Under the pieces are notes generated by a model that made no database searches, was not told where the DNA came from, and saw only the letters and a list, made by a program, of their open reading frames with translations. This document shows, in pieces, positions 47,830 through 58,625 of a stretch of 64,000 nt of DNA. Source of the stretch: JAKZVK01 sp965248255 (GTDB taxonomy: Bacteria; Acidobacteriota; Terriglobia; Bryobacterales; UBA6623); assembly GCA_965248255.1 (NCBI GenBank), contig CBDFIW010000001.1, forward strand, positions 744,001-808,000, given 5' to 3'. Position 1 is the first letter of the stretch, and each line of letters begins with the position of its first letter. Position numbers and translations under genes: made by a program.

Positions 47830-48923
47830 TTGAATCCCGCAAATTATTATGACACTTTTTGACAGTGTGGGGCATCTATATATGTATGGGCAACCCCAAA
47901 GGTGTGAAGCGGGATTTCAAGGCGCTGGAGAAGCGCCGTTTCGAAGCGATGCGGCTGCTCCACCAAGGCCACAATCAGTCCGAGACGGCGAGACGGCTGA
48001 ACGTCGCTCGCCAAACCGTCAGTGAGTGGCGGCGGCAATACCGCGAGCAGGGTGCGGCCGGACTCCGCCAGGCCGGGCGCGCCGGACGCAAGCCGCTCCT
48101 CGATGCCGCACAACGCGAACGCCTGACGTCGCTGCTGCTGGAAGGCCCGGAAGCCCACGGCTTCCCAACGCCCCTGTGGAGCTGTCCGCGGGTGGCTCGG
48201 CTGATCGGAGACGAGTTCGGGGTCGCATACCACGCAGGCCACGCCTGGAAGATCCTGCGAGCGCTCGACTGGAGCCCGCAACGCCCGGCCGGAAAGGCGC
48301 GCGAGCGCAACGAAGAGCGGATCCGCACCTGGAAGCGCAAGACCTGGAAGCGCATTAAAAAAAAGCCCAAAACGAAGGCCGTACGCTCGTCTTCATCGAC
48401 GAAAGCGGATTGAGTCAGAAGCCGCATCGCTGCCGCACCTGGGCGCCACGTGGCCAAACACCGGTGCTGCAGTTTAACTTCAACTGGGAGAAGCTTTCCG
48501 TCTCGGCGGGGCTGACGCTGCGTAACTTCTACTTCCGGCTCTATCCCGGTGCGATCGGCAAAGAGCAAGTGACCGACTTTCTCAAGGCGTTGGCACGTCA
48601 TATCGATCGCCCGCTGCTGATCGTCTGGGATCGGCTGCCGGCGCACCGTAGCCGCCTGGTGCAAGAGTTCATCGAACTCTCCGAAGGCCACATCGCAACC
48701 GAGTACTTGCCACCCTATGCGCCGGAGTTGAATCCGGTGGAATACATCTGGGCTTACTGGAAGCAGCACGAGTTGCCGAACGTCTGTCCGAAAGACTACG
48801 GCGAGCTGAACGAGCGGGCCCGCAAGGCACTCCGCCGCATGTACCGCAAACCGCGTTTGATCACGGCCTTCTGGAAACAGTCTTCTCTTTGTTTTGACTG
48901 ACTCTATATTATGCGGGAGTCAA
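47830..48923 (+). mobile_element. IS630-type element, copy F, 1,094 bp
   Basis: Standard ends and TA duplication (47828-47829, 48924-48925), A8 run present. Confidence 0.94.
47886..48901 (+). CDS. IS630 transposase (-1 frameshift), copy F
   Basis: Same two-frame layout with A AAA AAG in phase. Distinguished by LARHIDRP where the other copies have LVRHIDRP; Ile at LIGDEF. Confidence 0.88.
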
Positions 48924-50790
48924 TAATGAAGTGAAACTGTCCGGGTTTGGGCGCATACCCTCGAGCTGCGTTGTCCAAACTCAGTACTAACGAGTCCGGC
49001 TCGACTTGATCGCCAAGATGGCGGATAGCAGGGTAGTAGCGGACAGTCTCATGGAGGTACTGCTGCTTGTCCATTTGCCACGTAAAGTACCGAAGCTGCG
49101 GACCGTTGACTTCAATGATCATCGCTGGGAGCATACCGAAGATCATGCTGTAAGCAAGGGCTCCCTCGATCAATCCACGCACGACCCTGTCCGAGTCCTC
49201 ATAAAAGTGAAACAGACGGACTGCAGTAAACAAAAAAATAAGAATAAATGTCGGTATAGCATACCGTATGATCAGCCACACATATCCTAGGTAGAGCAAA
49301 TAGACTGCTAAGAAGAACAGACAGATCCTCTCGTTCTTGTCTCTCTCTTTGCGTCGAACGAGAAGCCACATCGGAACAAAGAAGACCAGAAACATCCCGC
49401 ACGGATTGTTCGAGGGCGATTCGAAGCACTTTGCTCCCTCGAAGTGTGTGACCCACGGGTACGTTACAAACAACTGCCACAACGGGGGGCGGCCTCCTTT
49501 CATCGACGGAAGCTCCGGAGCTGCGTTTTGCACAGAGGCCGGGTAGAAAGGGTTGCCGGTTAGCACGAACGTCCGGGCATGCCAGTAGAAACCAAAGAAC
49601 GAGCCGATGACCAAGAGCGTCAGAAACAGGCGCGGGCGGCGCCAGGACGCATGCAAGTAGAGTAGCCCGAGCGGGATAGCGCCGAAACAGGCTGTGTGCT
49701 TGATGCCGAAGCTGGAGGCCAGTAGGAAGGCGCCGACGTAGAGCCACCGGCGGCCCTCTTCTTCGCGACTCCGAAGGTAACAGAACAGAGATCCGAGTTG
49801 GAAAAGAAAGACGGGAAAGTCGTTCTTGAAGCTGCTGCCGGTCCAATGAAGAAAGGGAATCGCGCCGGCTAATAGGACCCCGGCAACGGCGGGGACCCGT
49901 CCGATGCCGCATCGCCGGGCGATAGCATAGGCCAGAAGGAGCGTCAACAGGAAGATGGCCGGGTGGACCATTTGCGCCCCGGCCTGGCCCGCGAGGACGT
50001 ACCCGAGCGTCCACAGTACCTCGCCACCTTGCGGGAAGTAGGAGTAGGGCATTCGAGGGACGGCCTCGAGCCCATGCTGGATCACGTAGTGGCGGACTTC
50101 GCCGAGGTGGAACAGCATCATGTCCGTGTTGATGCTGGGTGCTAGCGTCACCATGATCGTAAACAAGAGGAAGAGCACCGCGAAGATCATCAGCACGCCG
50201 ATGAAGGGGCCACTGAGCCCGGAGTCTAGCCTCCAGTTCCGGTAGATCCCGTGGAACTCATGCGGCAGGTGGAGAACCTGCCGGCGGAAGGCGATCGTCG
50301 GGATACCGAGCAGCAGGCAGAACGTCCAGCCATAGTAGGCATCGATGAGCCCGAGCAGGAAGAGTGCGAACGACAGCAGGCCCAAGCCAAGCGCAGACGG
50401 AAGGGCGATCTCTTCGGCGTGGGAGTCGGTGGCAAGGCCGAGGCGGTCGAGAACAAATCGTCCGCTGGCGTAGCACACCGCGACCGTCCACAGGGCGACC
50501 AGGGTCGCCAGGGGTTCGTAGAGCAAACCTGTTCCCAACAAGAGGCCGCCTAACAGCAGCGGCTCATAGCGCCAGAGCGTCTTTTGCCGCAGACTGCGGT
50601 AGACGATGACCGTGACCACAAGAAGGGGCAGAACGACGAGAATCAGCTTGTAGAATTGCGGACCCGGGCTCTCGAAGTAGCGAACGTGCCAGAGAAAGGG
50701 CTGCACCGTGAGAGCCACGGTGAAGAGCAGCCAGGCCGGCCACAAATAGCGGGAAACCTTTGGATTCAAACGAGTTGCAAAGCCGGTCAC
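48924..50790 (-). pseudogene. GT39-like membrane glycosyltransferase, N-terminal fragment (1 of 2)
   Basis: About twelve hydrophobic helices with a long first outer loop (INTDMMLFHLGEVRHYVIQHG then PRMPYSYFPQGGEVLW), the position of the acidic motif in GT-C enzymes. The fragment stops inside the IS630 repeat; with the element removed the protein is 686 aa. It probably transfers a lipid-linked sugar on the outer membrane face. The N-terminal 620 residues are intact, but the C-terminal soluble tail is replaced by six IS-encoded residues. Confidence 0.75.
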
Positions 50791-50841
50791 TCTTCTATTC
50801 GATGTCAGGAAGGTCAGGAGTCACGCCGTCAAAAAAGGATG

Positions 50842-50863
50842 AACGACCCCCCAAAGGGTCGTT
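50842..50863. terminator. Hairpin between divergent genes
   Basis: AACGACCC and GGGTCGTT form a perfect 8-bp stem with a 6-nt loop. A run of six A lies on one side (T6 on the minus strand). The position between two divergent starts is unusual for a terminator; it might instead be regulatory. Confidence 0.4.
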
Positions 50864-50985
50864 TAACGTGAAGGCCTCTAGCGTATCATAGGAAGCGCTT
50901 GGGTCTGTCGGCCGGAGGCTTGCACCGCATGAGCCCCGACTCGTCGGTTTAAGATCGAAGACTGCACCAAGAGAAGGTGGCCCCG

Positions 50986-51930
50986 ATGTCTCAAACCGTG
51001 TTGCTCGCTGATGCGATTTCCAAAGAGCACCACACCGGCTTCCGGCACCCCGAACGCCCGGAGCGTTTCGACGCCGTGATGGGTGGCCTGCGGGAATCCG
51101 GCTTGATCGAACAGCTCAGTCGCCTGGAATGCCGCGCCGCAACGGAAGATGAAGTGGCGCTCTGCCATTCCCGCGAGTACATCGAGCTGACAGAGCGCGA
51201 CGTAGCGGTCAAGTCGCGGACCCTCAGCACGGGCGACACGACGATCAGCGCGAGGTCGCGCGACGTCGCGCTCAAAGCTGTCGGCGCTCTACTGACAGCG
51301 GTCGACGCCGTCATGGGCGGCAAGGCCAAGAACGCGTTCTGCGTCGTGCGGCCGCCGGGCCACCACGCCACCCCGGACCGCGGCATGGGCTTCTGCATCT
51401 TCAACAATGTCGCGATCGCGGCTCGTTACGCGCAACGGCTGCACGGCATCGAGCGCGTCCTCATTGTCGACTGGGACGTTCACCATGGCAACGGCACGCA
51501 AGACATCTTCTACAGCGACCCCTCGGTTTTCTTCTTCAGCACGCACCAGTCACCTTGGTACCCGGGGACCGGGATGACGGCGGAGACCGGCGACCGGGCG
51601 GGACAGGGAACGACGCTCAACTGCCCCTTCCCGTCGGGCTCGGGGAGGGCGGAGATCTACGGATCGTTTCAGGAGAAGCTGCGGGCCGCCGCCAGGTCAT
51701 TTCGCCCGGATTTGGTGCTCGTCTCCGCTGGGTTCGATTCGCGTCTAGGCGATCCGCTCGGGGAGTTCACGCTCCGTGACGATGACTTTCGAGACCTGAC
51801 GAACCTGATGCTTGAGGTGGCGCATGCGACGGCCGGGGGCAAGCTGGTATCGGTACTCGAGGGCGGATACAACTTGGACGGGCTGGCCTCCGCGTCCGCG
51901 GCGCACGTCCGGGCCCTTGCTAGCGCCTGA
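50986..51930 (+). CDS. Histone deacetylase-family (acetoin utilisation type) amidohydrolase
   Basis: The 314-aa product starts at ATG 50986 with GAGAAGG 8 nt upstream. The arginase/deacetylase core shows RPPGHHA (catalytic His pair), DWDVHHGNGT (zinc Asp and His), SAGFDSRLGDPLG (zinc Asp) and LEGGYNL (transition-state Tyr). All active-site residues are present, so it is probably a functional deacetylase of acetyl-lysine or acetylpolyamines. Divergent from the glycosyltransferase gene. Confidence 0.93.
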   Translation: MSQTVLLADAISKEHHTGFRHPERPERFDAVMGGLRESGLIEQLSRLECRAATEDEVALCHSREYIELTERDVAVKSRTLSTGDTTISARSRDVALKAVGALLTAVDAVMGGKAKNAFCVVRPPGHHATPDRGMGFCIFNNVAIAARYAQRLHGIERVLIVDWDVHHGNGTQDIFYSDPSVFFFSTHQSPWYPGTGMTAETGDRAGQGTTLNCPFPSGSGRAEIYGSFQEKLRAAARSFRPDLVLVSAGFDSRLGDPLGEFTLRDDDFRDLTNLMLEVAHATAGGKLVSVLEGGYNLDGLASASAAHVRALASA

Positions 51931-52032
51931 GGAGCCGCCTAACCGATTGCCGGGATCGGCCCTTTAGGCTTGTTGACTGAGGCAGCGAAGCGCTCCCTAA
52001 CGGTCGCGGCTCGGCAAGCGAGGCCATGTCAA

Positions 52033-52413
52033 CTACGGCGCGGGTCGGATGTCGCGTATTCGGGACGTGGTGATGATGCGGTACTCCGGATGGCGGAATT
52101 CGAGGTGCATGCCCCGGCCGATGTAGGCCATCTTCAGCATTGAGCCGCCCCAACTCGATCCGTGAATGCTGACGAGCACCGGGCTGGGACAGAACTTTGG
52201 ATGGCCCGAGATGAGCGCCTTACCCTTACTTTGGTTGACGACGCGGTAGGCGTGGTTCTCGGTTTCGATTTCCAGCTCGTACCCTTCGGGCAGATCGTTG
52301 AGGTAGACGCCTCCTTCGACTTCCGACTGTACGATGTTGCTATTGATCTCGTCGCTGAAGACAGGCAGCGGGCGGAACAGGTTCGGGTTCGTCGTTGAGG
52401 TCGAGGTATCCAT
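52033..52413 (-). CDS. Small conserved protein of unknown function, 126 aa
   Basis: Conserved-looking core: YELEIETENHAYRVVNQSKG, ALISGHPKFCPSPVLVSIHG, SSWGGSMLKMAYIGRGMHLE, then FRHPEYRIITTSRI. I recall near-identical short proteins from Acidobacteria and Planctomycetes genomes, without known function. No membrane or signal segment. Convergent with the deacetylase gene. Confidence 0.75.
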   Translation of the reverse strand: MDTSTSTTNPNLFRPLPVFSDEINSNIVQSEVEGGVYLNDLPEGYELEIETENHAYRVVNQSKGKALISGHPKFCPSPVLVSIHGSSWGGSMLKMAYIGRGMHLEFRHPEYRIITTSRIRDIRPAP

Positions 52414-52623
52414 GCGCCGTCCGCGGGTTTCCGCTTGCTCTTATTCTAGTGGCAGTTTGCGTCAACCACAACCGGGGGGATACCCTAGTCCGTCGTAAAC
52501 ACTGGGCAGCGGAGGATGCGAGTGCGCGAAGCAGGCACAACCAGAATCGCATCCAGCGCAAGTCCAGGGCTGACCTCCGCCAGGTGATGAAGAGCGCCCG
52601 TCGACAGGCAGGAGCGCCTGTTG

Positions 52624-55600
52624 CTACCTTTGGCGGCTCAGGCGGCGGAAGTATTCGGCGACGGCTTCGCGATACTGCTCGGGGACCGGTGTGTTAACCT
52701 CGGCACGCACTTGGCCGCCTTGTTCCGCTTCCACTTGACGCCGAACCTGCAGTTCGAGCTGTTCGAGCAGCGTGAGCATGCGGCGATACTCCTGAGCCAA
52801 CAGGTTGGGATTGCCCTTGAAGCGGTCGCCGCCGAGTCCGCGAACGAAGTTGCGGATCTCCTCCAGGTCTTCGTTGTAAATGCCGCCTGTCCGAAGATCG
52901 CGCACCAGGCGGGGAACCGAGCGTGCGCCGTCACGTAGAGCCCGTTCCATCTCACGGCGCATTTCGTCGTCCCACACGCCGATGCCGCCGGGATGGCGCC
53001 GGTTGCCGTAGTTGCTGGCGCCACCGATGGTCTGCTGGGGGCCAGCCAGCACTCCGCCCCGGGTGATCTGGCCGCGCTGTCCGCGTTGGTTGGAAGCACC
53101 GCCACCTTGCCCTTGACCCTGGCCCTGTTGAGACTGAGCCGACTGTTGGCCGCCGGGCTGTTGTCCGGGTTGCTGACCCGGCCGGCTGCCTTGCTGACCC
53201 TGTTGGCCTTGCTGCCCGGCTTGTCCCGATTGCGCTTGCTGTTGCCCCTGTTGGCCGGATTGTGGCCCCTGTCGCTGACCGGGGCCGGGTTGTTGTCCCG
53301 GCTGCTGTCCTTGTTGCTGCTGCCCTTGTTGTTGACCGGGGGCTTGGCCCTGTTGTCCGGGGCGATTCGGGTCGAGGCCGGCGGCCTGCTCGAGACGCCG
53401 CCGCAGGCTCTCGAGTTGAGAAAGGGAGCGTTCGAGTCCTTGCTGCTCACCGGCTCCTTCGGCTTGCGCCAACTTCTCGGCTTCGCGAGTCTTGCGCCGC
53501 AGGTCTTCGAGTGCGCGAGTCACGACCTCTTCGCTTTGGGCCGCATGCGGAGCCAGGCCGCGGCGAATGTAGTAGGCGGATACGCGCAGCCGGGTGGCCA
53601 CTTCATTCTGCTGTAGGTCGCTCAAGGCCTCGCGCAGGGTGCGGATCGTCTCACGTTGGGAAGTGTCGAGGCTGTGGATCGATTCCTGCATCTTGCGCTC
53701 GATCGCCTCCAGCTCCTCCTGCATCGCTTTCTTCTGCTCGGCCATCTCGAGTGCTTCCACAGGGGACAGGGAGCTGCGCAGCCGGCTCCGAATGCCGGTG
53801 GCTGCCTCGCCCTCGGCTTGCTTCTCGAGGGCCTTGACCATGTCTTCGCGCAGACGCTCGGCGATCTGCTTCTGCTCGGCCGCGAGACGCTCCGCCCGCT
53901 TGGCGACCTCAGAGAGTCCCGATGCGGTCTGCTGCCGCCGCTGTTGGCTGAGCTGCTGCAGGGCCTCTTCGAGCCGTTCCTGTGCCCGGCGGGCGGAGGC
54001 GGCATCTTGGCTTCCCCTCTGGCCCTGTGACTCTGACGAGTTGCCCTGCATGTCGCGCGTGGCCTGGTCAAGGCGCTGGATGATCTGCTGCAAGCTGGCC
54101 GGGTCTTGCATCGGCGACGGGCGGCTGCTGCCGGAAGCCCCGGCCCTCTGCTGCTGCCGCGATTGCTGCTGTGAGTTCTGTTGTTGCCCGCCCTGCTGTC
54201 CGCCGGATTGCGGTTGGCCCGACTGCTGTTGTCCGGATTGTTGCTGCCCGGATCGTTGTTGCCCCGATTGCTGCGCTTGCTGTTGGCGCTGCAATTCCTC
54301 GAGGCGACGTTTCAACTCCAACGCCTCCCGGCGAAGCATCTCCTGCTTCCAACGGTCGGCGAACGTCGCACGCTCTTGGTCGCGGCGGCGCTCGGCCAGC
54401 TTCTGCTGCCGGCGGGCGAGTTCTTTCAGCTTGTCGAGCAACTCGTTCTGTTCGCGGTCGAGCTGCTGCCGGGTTGCGCCTCCGCCAGTCTCGTACTGGT
54501 TCTTGTGGAGGTCCATCTCCAGTTCGAACATCTCGGCCAAGTCGAGCTGCGCCTGCTGTCCGCCACCCGAACCTTGGCCACTCCCAAAGGCTAGTTGGAT
54601 GTCGCGGAAGATGGCCTCGGCACGCAGCAGGAACTGCAGCGCTTTTTGTTCCGGTGAGAGGGCATCCCGCAGCTTGACGTCGCCGAGCTTCTCGGCCGCG
54701 GGCTCCATGAACTCGGCGGCCCTCTCGAGGTTCTCGACGAACGCGGTGAACTGCGCATTCGTTCCGGCCAGCTCGCGAGCCCGCACGCGCTCGACCAAGG
54801 TGCGGGCCTGATCACGCAGCGTCAACTGCACATCCGAGAGCACCATGGCGTTTTCGCGGATCTCCTGGCGCTCGCTCGGCTTGGCCTGCTGCGACTTCTT
54901 GACCAGGTTCCAGGTAGCGGCAACAATCTCTTTCTGGCGCTTCGAGATTTCGTTCCTGGGCTGTTGGCCCCCGCCCATCCCGCCGCCGGCAGCTTGGACC
55001 TGCGAGAACGACCGGTCGAACGCCCGGGTCTCGATGAAAAACATGTCAGTCTGCGCGGAGAGCTTGTGATCCCGTGCGACGCCGTAGTACGCGATGACGT
55101 CCCCCGGCACAAGGTTTGCGACGGGGAATTCCTCGCTGCCGGTTTCAGGCGTCTTGTCCTCCTCCTCCACGGCCAGCTCGATCGAGGCTGGGTCACCCAA
55201 CTCTTCGAGATAGAAGGTGTGCGAGGATCGCACCTGCTTGGCACCGCCGCGTTTGCCCAAGCGGGCCCGCTGCATTTCGCTGCCATTGACCGAGTAGTAC
55301 AGATCGAGCGACGAAACAGCGAAATCATCCTCGGCTTGCAACTCTACGACGACTTCTTCAATGGAGGTTGCTTTGTAGTCACGCCCGGGATGCACCGCTT
55401 TGAGGTTGGGTTTGCGGTCGGGCACTAGGGTGATGAAGTAGTCCTCGCTGATGCGGACTGCTTCCCCTTTGTAAACCGCGGCGATGTGGTAGCGGCCGTC
55501 CTGAAGGACCTCAAAGCGGCCCACGCTCTTCAGCTCGCCGCCGGCTATGCTGGGGGCCATTTCGGCTTCGCGCCCGTCGTCGACCTGGATCAAACCATCG

Positions 55601-56601
55601 GCGAGAGGCTTGTCGGTCTCGATCTCGATCTCGATCTCGGTTCCTTTCACCGCGGTGATGTCGCCTCCGGGGTCTTCGATGACGTCCTTCATGCCTGTCC
55701 AAGACGGGTAGTGATAGGTCAACTTGAGGTTCTTGACGACCGGCATCGAGACGACGTCGACCTCGAACTCGTCGCTGCGGACGCCTCCCGCCGAGACGTA
55801 GTAACGAAGCGGCTCGCGGACGGCGGCGAACAGGAACTGGTAGCCGCTGCCTTCCAACTGGCGGCGCATCGGCGCCTGCTCCCAGTCCAGGCTATCGGCG
55901 TATTTAGCGTAGAGGAAGGCGGATGGGGCCTGGAAACCGAAGATTTCGGCGCTGATCACTAAGTCGGACCCTTGGCGAATCGTGGCGTCGCCCGGGCTGA
56001 CGTTGATCTGATAGAGCGGCGAGTCGTTCGGTTGCAACCATCCGGCCCACAAGCGCGACGTACCGTAGCCCCAGTAGCCCGGACCGGACGTGCCCAGCCA
56101 AATCAGCGTGAAGAAGGCAACCAGCGCCGCCACGGCGTAGCCGGCGATCCGCTTCCAACTGATGACGTCCGCGACAGGCGCTGCCTCGGCGACCTGCAAC
56201 GTATCTTCGGCCAGCAGATCAAGGAAGGGGTTCGGTTGGCCGCCGTTCGCTCGTTGGGTTTCCGCCTCGCTAACGAACGTCTCGACGCGGCCGTCGAACG
56301 CGGGAACCGACCGCTCGACGTGCTCGACCGCCCGCTTGCGATTGAGTCGCCGGAGAGGCCGCACCAGGGCCAGAATGATCACCGCGATCACGGCACCGAA
56401 CAGCAGAAGGCGGCCGCCGATGATACTGCTGTCGGAGAAGGCGAATTCGTTGGCAATGTAGACGCAGACCAGCGTCAGAAGGAGAGCGCCGGCGAAAGTC
56501 GCCCCGGCGCCTCGGGAGGCCGTTCGGGCTTGCAGCTTGCGCTGGATTCGCCGGAGATAGTGCTCCAGGTTCCAGATCGGCGACAACGGGGCCGGATCCA
56601 C
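52624..56601 (-). CDS. DUF4175-type membrane protein with Gln-rich tracts
   Basis: The best start is GTG 56601, with GGGAGG 11 nt upstream and 5 nt after the previous stop; the longer frame to 56697 overlaps the VWA gene. The 1,325-aa protein has two or three N-terminal membrane helices and a large beta-rich outer domain (Ig-like segments such as VVKNLKLTYHYPSWTGMKDV). A long coiled-coil region follows, broken by two Gln/Ser/Gly-rich low-complexity tracts. It is the last gene of the moxR-DUF58-VWA operon and probably an envelope component. The tracts make it much longer than usual DUF4175 proteins. Confidence 0.8.
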   Translation of the reverse strand: MDPAPLSPIWNLEHYLRRIQRKLQARTASRGAGATFAGALLLTLVCVYIANEFAFSDSSIIGGRLLLFGAVIAVIILALVRPLRRLNRKRAVEHVERSVPAFDGRVETFVSEAETQRANGGQPNPFLDLLAEDTLQVAEAAPVADVISWKRIAGYAVAALVAFFTLIWLGTSGPGYWGYGTSRLWAGWLQPNDSPLYQINVSPGDATIRQGSDLVISAEIFGFQAPSAFLYAKYADSLDWEQAPMRRQLEGSGYQFLFAAVREPLRYYVSAGGVRSDEFEVDVVSMPVVKNLKLTYHYPSWTGMKDVIEDPGGDITAVKGTEIEIEIETDKPLADGLIQVDDGREAEMAPSIAGGELKSVGRFEVLQDGRYHIAAVYKGEAVRISEDYFITLVPDRKPNLKAVHPGRDYKATSIEEVVVELQAEDDFAVSSLDLYYSVNGSEMQRARLGKRGGAKQVRSSHTFYLEELGDPASIELAVEEEDKTPETGSEEFPVANLVPGDVIAYYGVARDHKLSAQTDMFFIETRAFDRSFSQVQAAGGGMGGGQQPRNEISKRQKEIVAATWNLVKKSQQAKPSERQEIRENAMVLSDVQLTLRDQARTLVERVRARELAGTNAQFTAFVENLERAAEFMEPAAEKLGDVKLRDALSPEQKALQFLLRAEAIFRDIQLAFGSGQGSGGGQQAQLDLAEMFELEMDLHKNQYETGGGATRQQLDREQNELLDKLKELARRQQKLAERRRDQERATFADRWKQEMLRREALELKRRLEELQRQQQAQQSGQQRSGQQQSGQQQSGQPQSGGQQGGQQQNSQQQSRQQQRAGASGSSRPSPMQDPASLQQIIQRLDQATRDMQGNSSESQGQRGSQDAASARRAQERLEEALQQLSQQRRQQTASGLSEVAKRAERLAAEQKQIAERLREDMVKALEKQAEGEAATGIRSRLRSSLSPVEALEMAEQKKAMQEELEAIERKMQESIHSLDTSQRETIRTLREALSDLQQNEVATRLRVSAYYIRRGLAPHAAQSEEVVTRALEDLRRKTREAEKLAQAEGAGEQQGLERSLSQLESLRRRLEQAAGLDPNRPGQQGQAPGQQQGQQQQGQQPGQQPGPGQRQGPQSGQQGQQQAQSGQAGQQGQQGQQGSRPGQQPGQQPGGQQSAQSQQGQGQGQGGGASNQRGQRGQITRGGVLAGPQQTIGGASNYGNRRHPGGIGVWDDEMRREMERALRDGARSVPRLVRDLRTGGIYNEDLEEIRNFVRGLGGDRFKGNPNLLAQEYRRMLTLLEQLELQVRRQVEAEQGGQVRAEVNTPVPEQYREAVAEYFRRLSRQR

Positions 56602-56606
56602 TTTGC

Positions 56607-58625
56607 CTATACCTCCCGCTGAACCTTCAGGTGTAGATTCCCTATTACCGATTCTATCAGTGTGATGGCAACCAACAGTAGCAGAAGAAGCCTCCAAACC
56701 TCGACTGGAGGCGGTTTTACGTGCGATTCCTCACCTTGCGTAGCTGCTTCGTCGCTTTGACTGCCGCCGGTGGACTCCCAAGCCTCGACCAACTCCGGAT
56801 CCATCGGCCGCAGGTTCGACTCGCGCGGGTCGGGGTTGACGGCGACGAGCTGTGTCTCGCCGGGCCGCCGCACTTCGTAAAAGCCCAGCTCGATCAGCGC
56901 TAGGTCGCCGCCGGAAACCGCTTGTGTGAGCGAGAGGGCGCGCTCGCCGTTTGGATCGAACACCTGCACCATCGAGCCCGGACTGCGGCGCTTGCTCAGC
57001 TCGAGCACCGAATCGACGGTGGCCTGGTGAATCCCTTCATCCAGACGGGAAAGGTAGCGAACTGTGGCGAGGGCGAACGGCACGAACACCGGGTTTACGG
57101 GTAGGTCGTTCCAGACGTTGTCGAGCGACGAGGTGAGGATGAGGATCTGTCCGTCACCGAGCTTGCGCTCGATCAGAAGCGGCGAGCCATCGGCCAGCCG
57201 GACGAGCACCTCCTCGTCGGGGTCCGGCTCGAGCTTGGCATACCGATAGAACTTGACGCCTCGGAAGCGCTGCACTTCGCCCAGTACGGGGTGTATCTCC
57301 TCGAACGAGCCTACCGGCTGAAATCGCCGGCCTTCCCGGCGGGCGTAGCGGACGTCGCCTATCGCTTTGGGGTAGAGGGCGGCCCTTTGGGCTAGGGTCG
57401 TCTTGGGGCCGAGTACGACCAGCGCGGAGCCCCCGGCTTTGATGTAGCTTTCGAGGCGGCCCGCAAACTCGCCCGAGATGACCGGGATGTCGGAGAGTAC
57501 AACGGTGGCGAAACGGTCGGGCACTGATTGCTCGGCCTGCGTGAGCGAGGCTCCCTGCACGCGAAAACGCGAGTCAGCCGACGCCTCGAGGGCCGCGCGG
57601 TAGTAGAGCAGGTCGCGGCGTCGGGAGTCGCTGTAGACGAACAGGATCGGCGCGGCCGCGGTGTTGTCGATCGCAACCAGGCGCTTGTTGTCGATCGCCA
57701 GATCGTCGTCCGGCTCGATCACGACCTCGGCACGGTGCGAGCCGGTCGGCGCCTCGAAGTCCTCGAAGACCACGGATGCACGTCCCATGGCCGGCATGTC
57801 GACGGACTTCGAGGCGACGCGCTCGCCGTTGATCGAGAAGGTCACGGTTCGAGTCGAGGCCTCGGCGCCGAAGCCGGCCACCGTCGCTTCCAGGCGCGCC
57901 TTGCGGCCGCCGTGAAGACGAAGCGTCCCTTTAATGCTTTCAATGGCCCAGTTAGGCGACGAGTCTTCGCCGAGGTTATGGACGGCGAGCAAAGCAACCG
58001 TCGGCAGGGCGAGGTCGGAGAAGCGGCCGGGCATGGCGGACTGCTGGAAGTCCGACAAGAGGTGTACGACGACCGGAACGTCTTTCTCCGGGGCCAGGCT
58101 TCGGACCGCCTCCGCTAAGTCGCCGTAGGAATTCCGCGATGCCGTCGGCTGAAGAGTCCGAATGGCGTTGAGCAGTTCCGCCTGCTCCATGGTCGGCTCG
58201 GTCGCGACGGTGACTCCGGGGCCGAAGGAGATCACCTGGGCTCGGTCGCGCGAATCCATCGCCTCAACCACCGCCTCGGCCTCGGCCACGGCCCTCTGCC
58301 AACGGTCGCCGTAGTTCATGCTGAGTGAGGTATCGAGGGCAATGATGTGGAGTTTGGGCAGGTCGGCTCCCACGAGGCTGCCGACACGCTCCCAGACCGG
58401 CCTGGCGAAGGCCAGCGCCAGCAGGAGGTAAAGCAGCAGGCGCATTGCCAACAGCAGCCGGTAGCGCAGTTGGTGCTCCTTCACCGACGATTGCTTGCGG
58501 CTCTCGAAGAACATCAGCGAGCTGAAGGGCAGGCGGATGGGGTTCTCACGGTTGAGGAGATGGAGCCAGACCGGCAGCCCGAGGGCCAACGCGCCGGCGA
58601 GGAACCATGGGGAGAGGAGGGCCAT
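56607..58625 (-). CDS. BatA/VWA membrane protein
   Basis: The 672-aa protein begins with the BatA N-terminal domain (MALLSPWFLAGALALGLPVWLHLLNRE … PFSSLMFFESRKQ), has two helices, then a von Willebrand A domain with the metal-site motif DTSLSMNYGDRW (about residues 95-106). A long C-terminal region includes a glutamine-amidotransferase-like fold (FATVVLSDIPVISGEFAGRL). A final helix (LLLLLLVAITLIESVIGNL) anchors it. It follows the DUF58 gene after a 450-bp repeat-containing gap. Confidence 0.88.
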   Translation of the reverse strand: MALLSPWFLAGALALGLPVWLHLLNRENPIRLPFSSLMFFESRKQSSVKEHQLRYRLLLAMRLLLYLLLALAFARPVWERVGSLVGADLPKLHIIALDTSLSMNYGDRWQRAVAEAEAVVEAMDSRDRAQVISFGPGVTVATEPTMEQAELLNAIRTLQPTASRNSYGDLAEAVRSLAPEKDVPVVVHLLSDFQQSAMPGRFSDLALPTVALLAVHNLGEDSSPNWAIESIKGTLRLHGGRKARLEATVAGFGAEASTRTVTFSINGERVASKSVDMPAMGRASVVFEDFEAPTGSHRAEVVIEPDDDLAIDNKRLVAIDNTAAAPILFVYSDSRRRDLLYYRAALEASADSRFRVQGASLTQAEQSVPDRFATVVLSDIPVISGEFAGRLESYIKAGGSALVVLGPKTTLAQRAALYPKAIGDVRYARREGRRFQPVGSFEEIHPVLGEVQRFRGVKFYRYAKLEPDPDEEVLVRLADGSPLLIERKLGDGQILILTSSLDNVWNDLPVNPVFVPFALATVRYLSRLDEGIHQATVDSVLELSKRRSPGSMVQVFDPNGERALSLTQAVSGGDLALIELGFYEVRRPGETQLVAVNPDPRESNLRPMDPELVEAWESTGGSQSDEAATQGEESHVKPPPVEVWRLLLLLLVAITLIESVIGNLHLKVQREV

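Noticed and set aside
53101..53360. Repetitive GC stretch considered as a CRISPR-like or tandem repeat array
   Set aside because: It is coding low-complexity (Gln/Gly/Pro) sequence with no constant repeat-spacer spacing.
53594..54811. 405-aa Cys/Ser-rich plus-strand ORF
   Set aside because: Antisense of the Gln-rich DUF4175 gene; its composition is explained by the reverse of CAG/CAA repeats.
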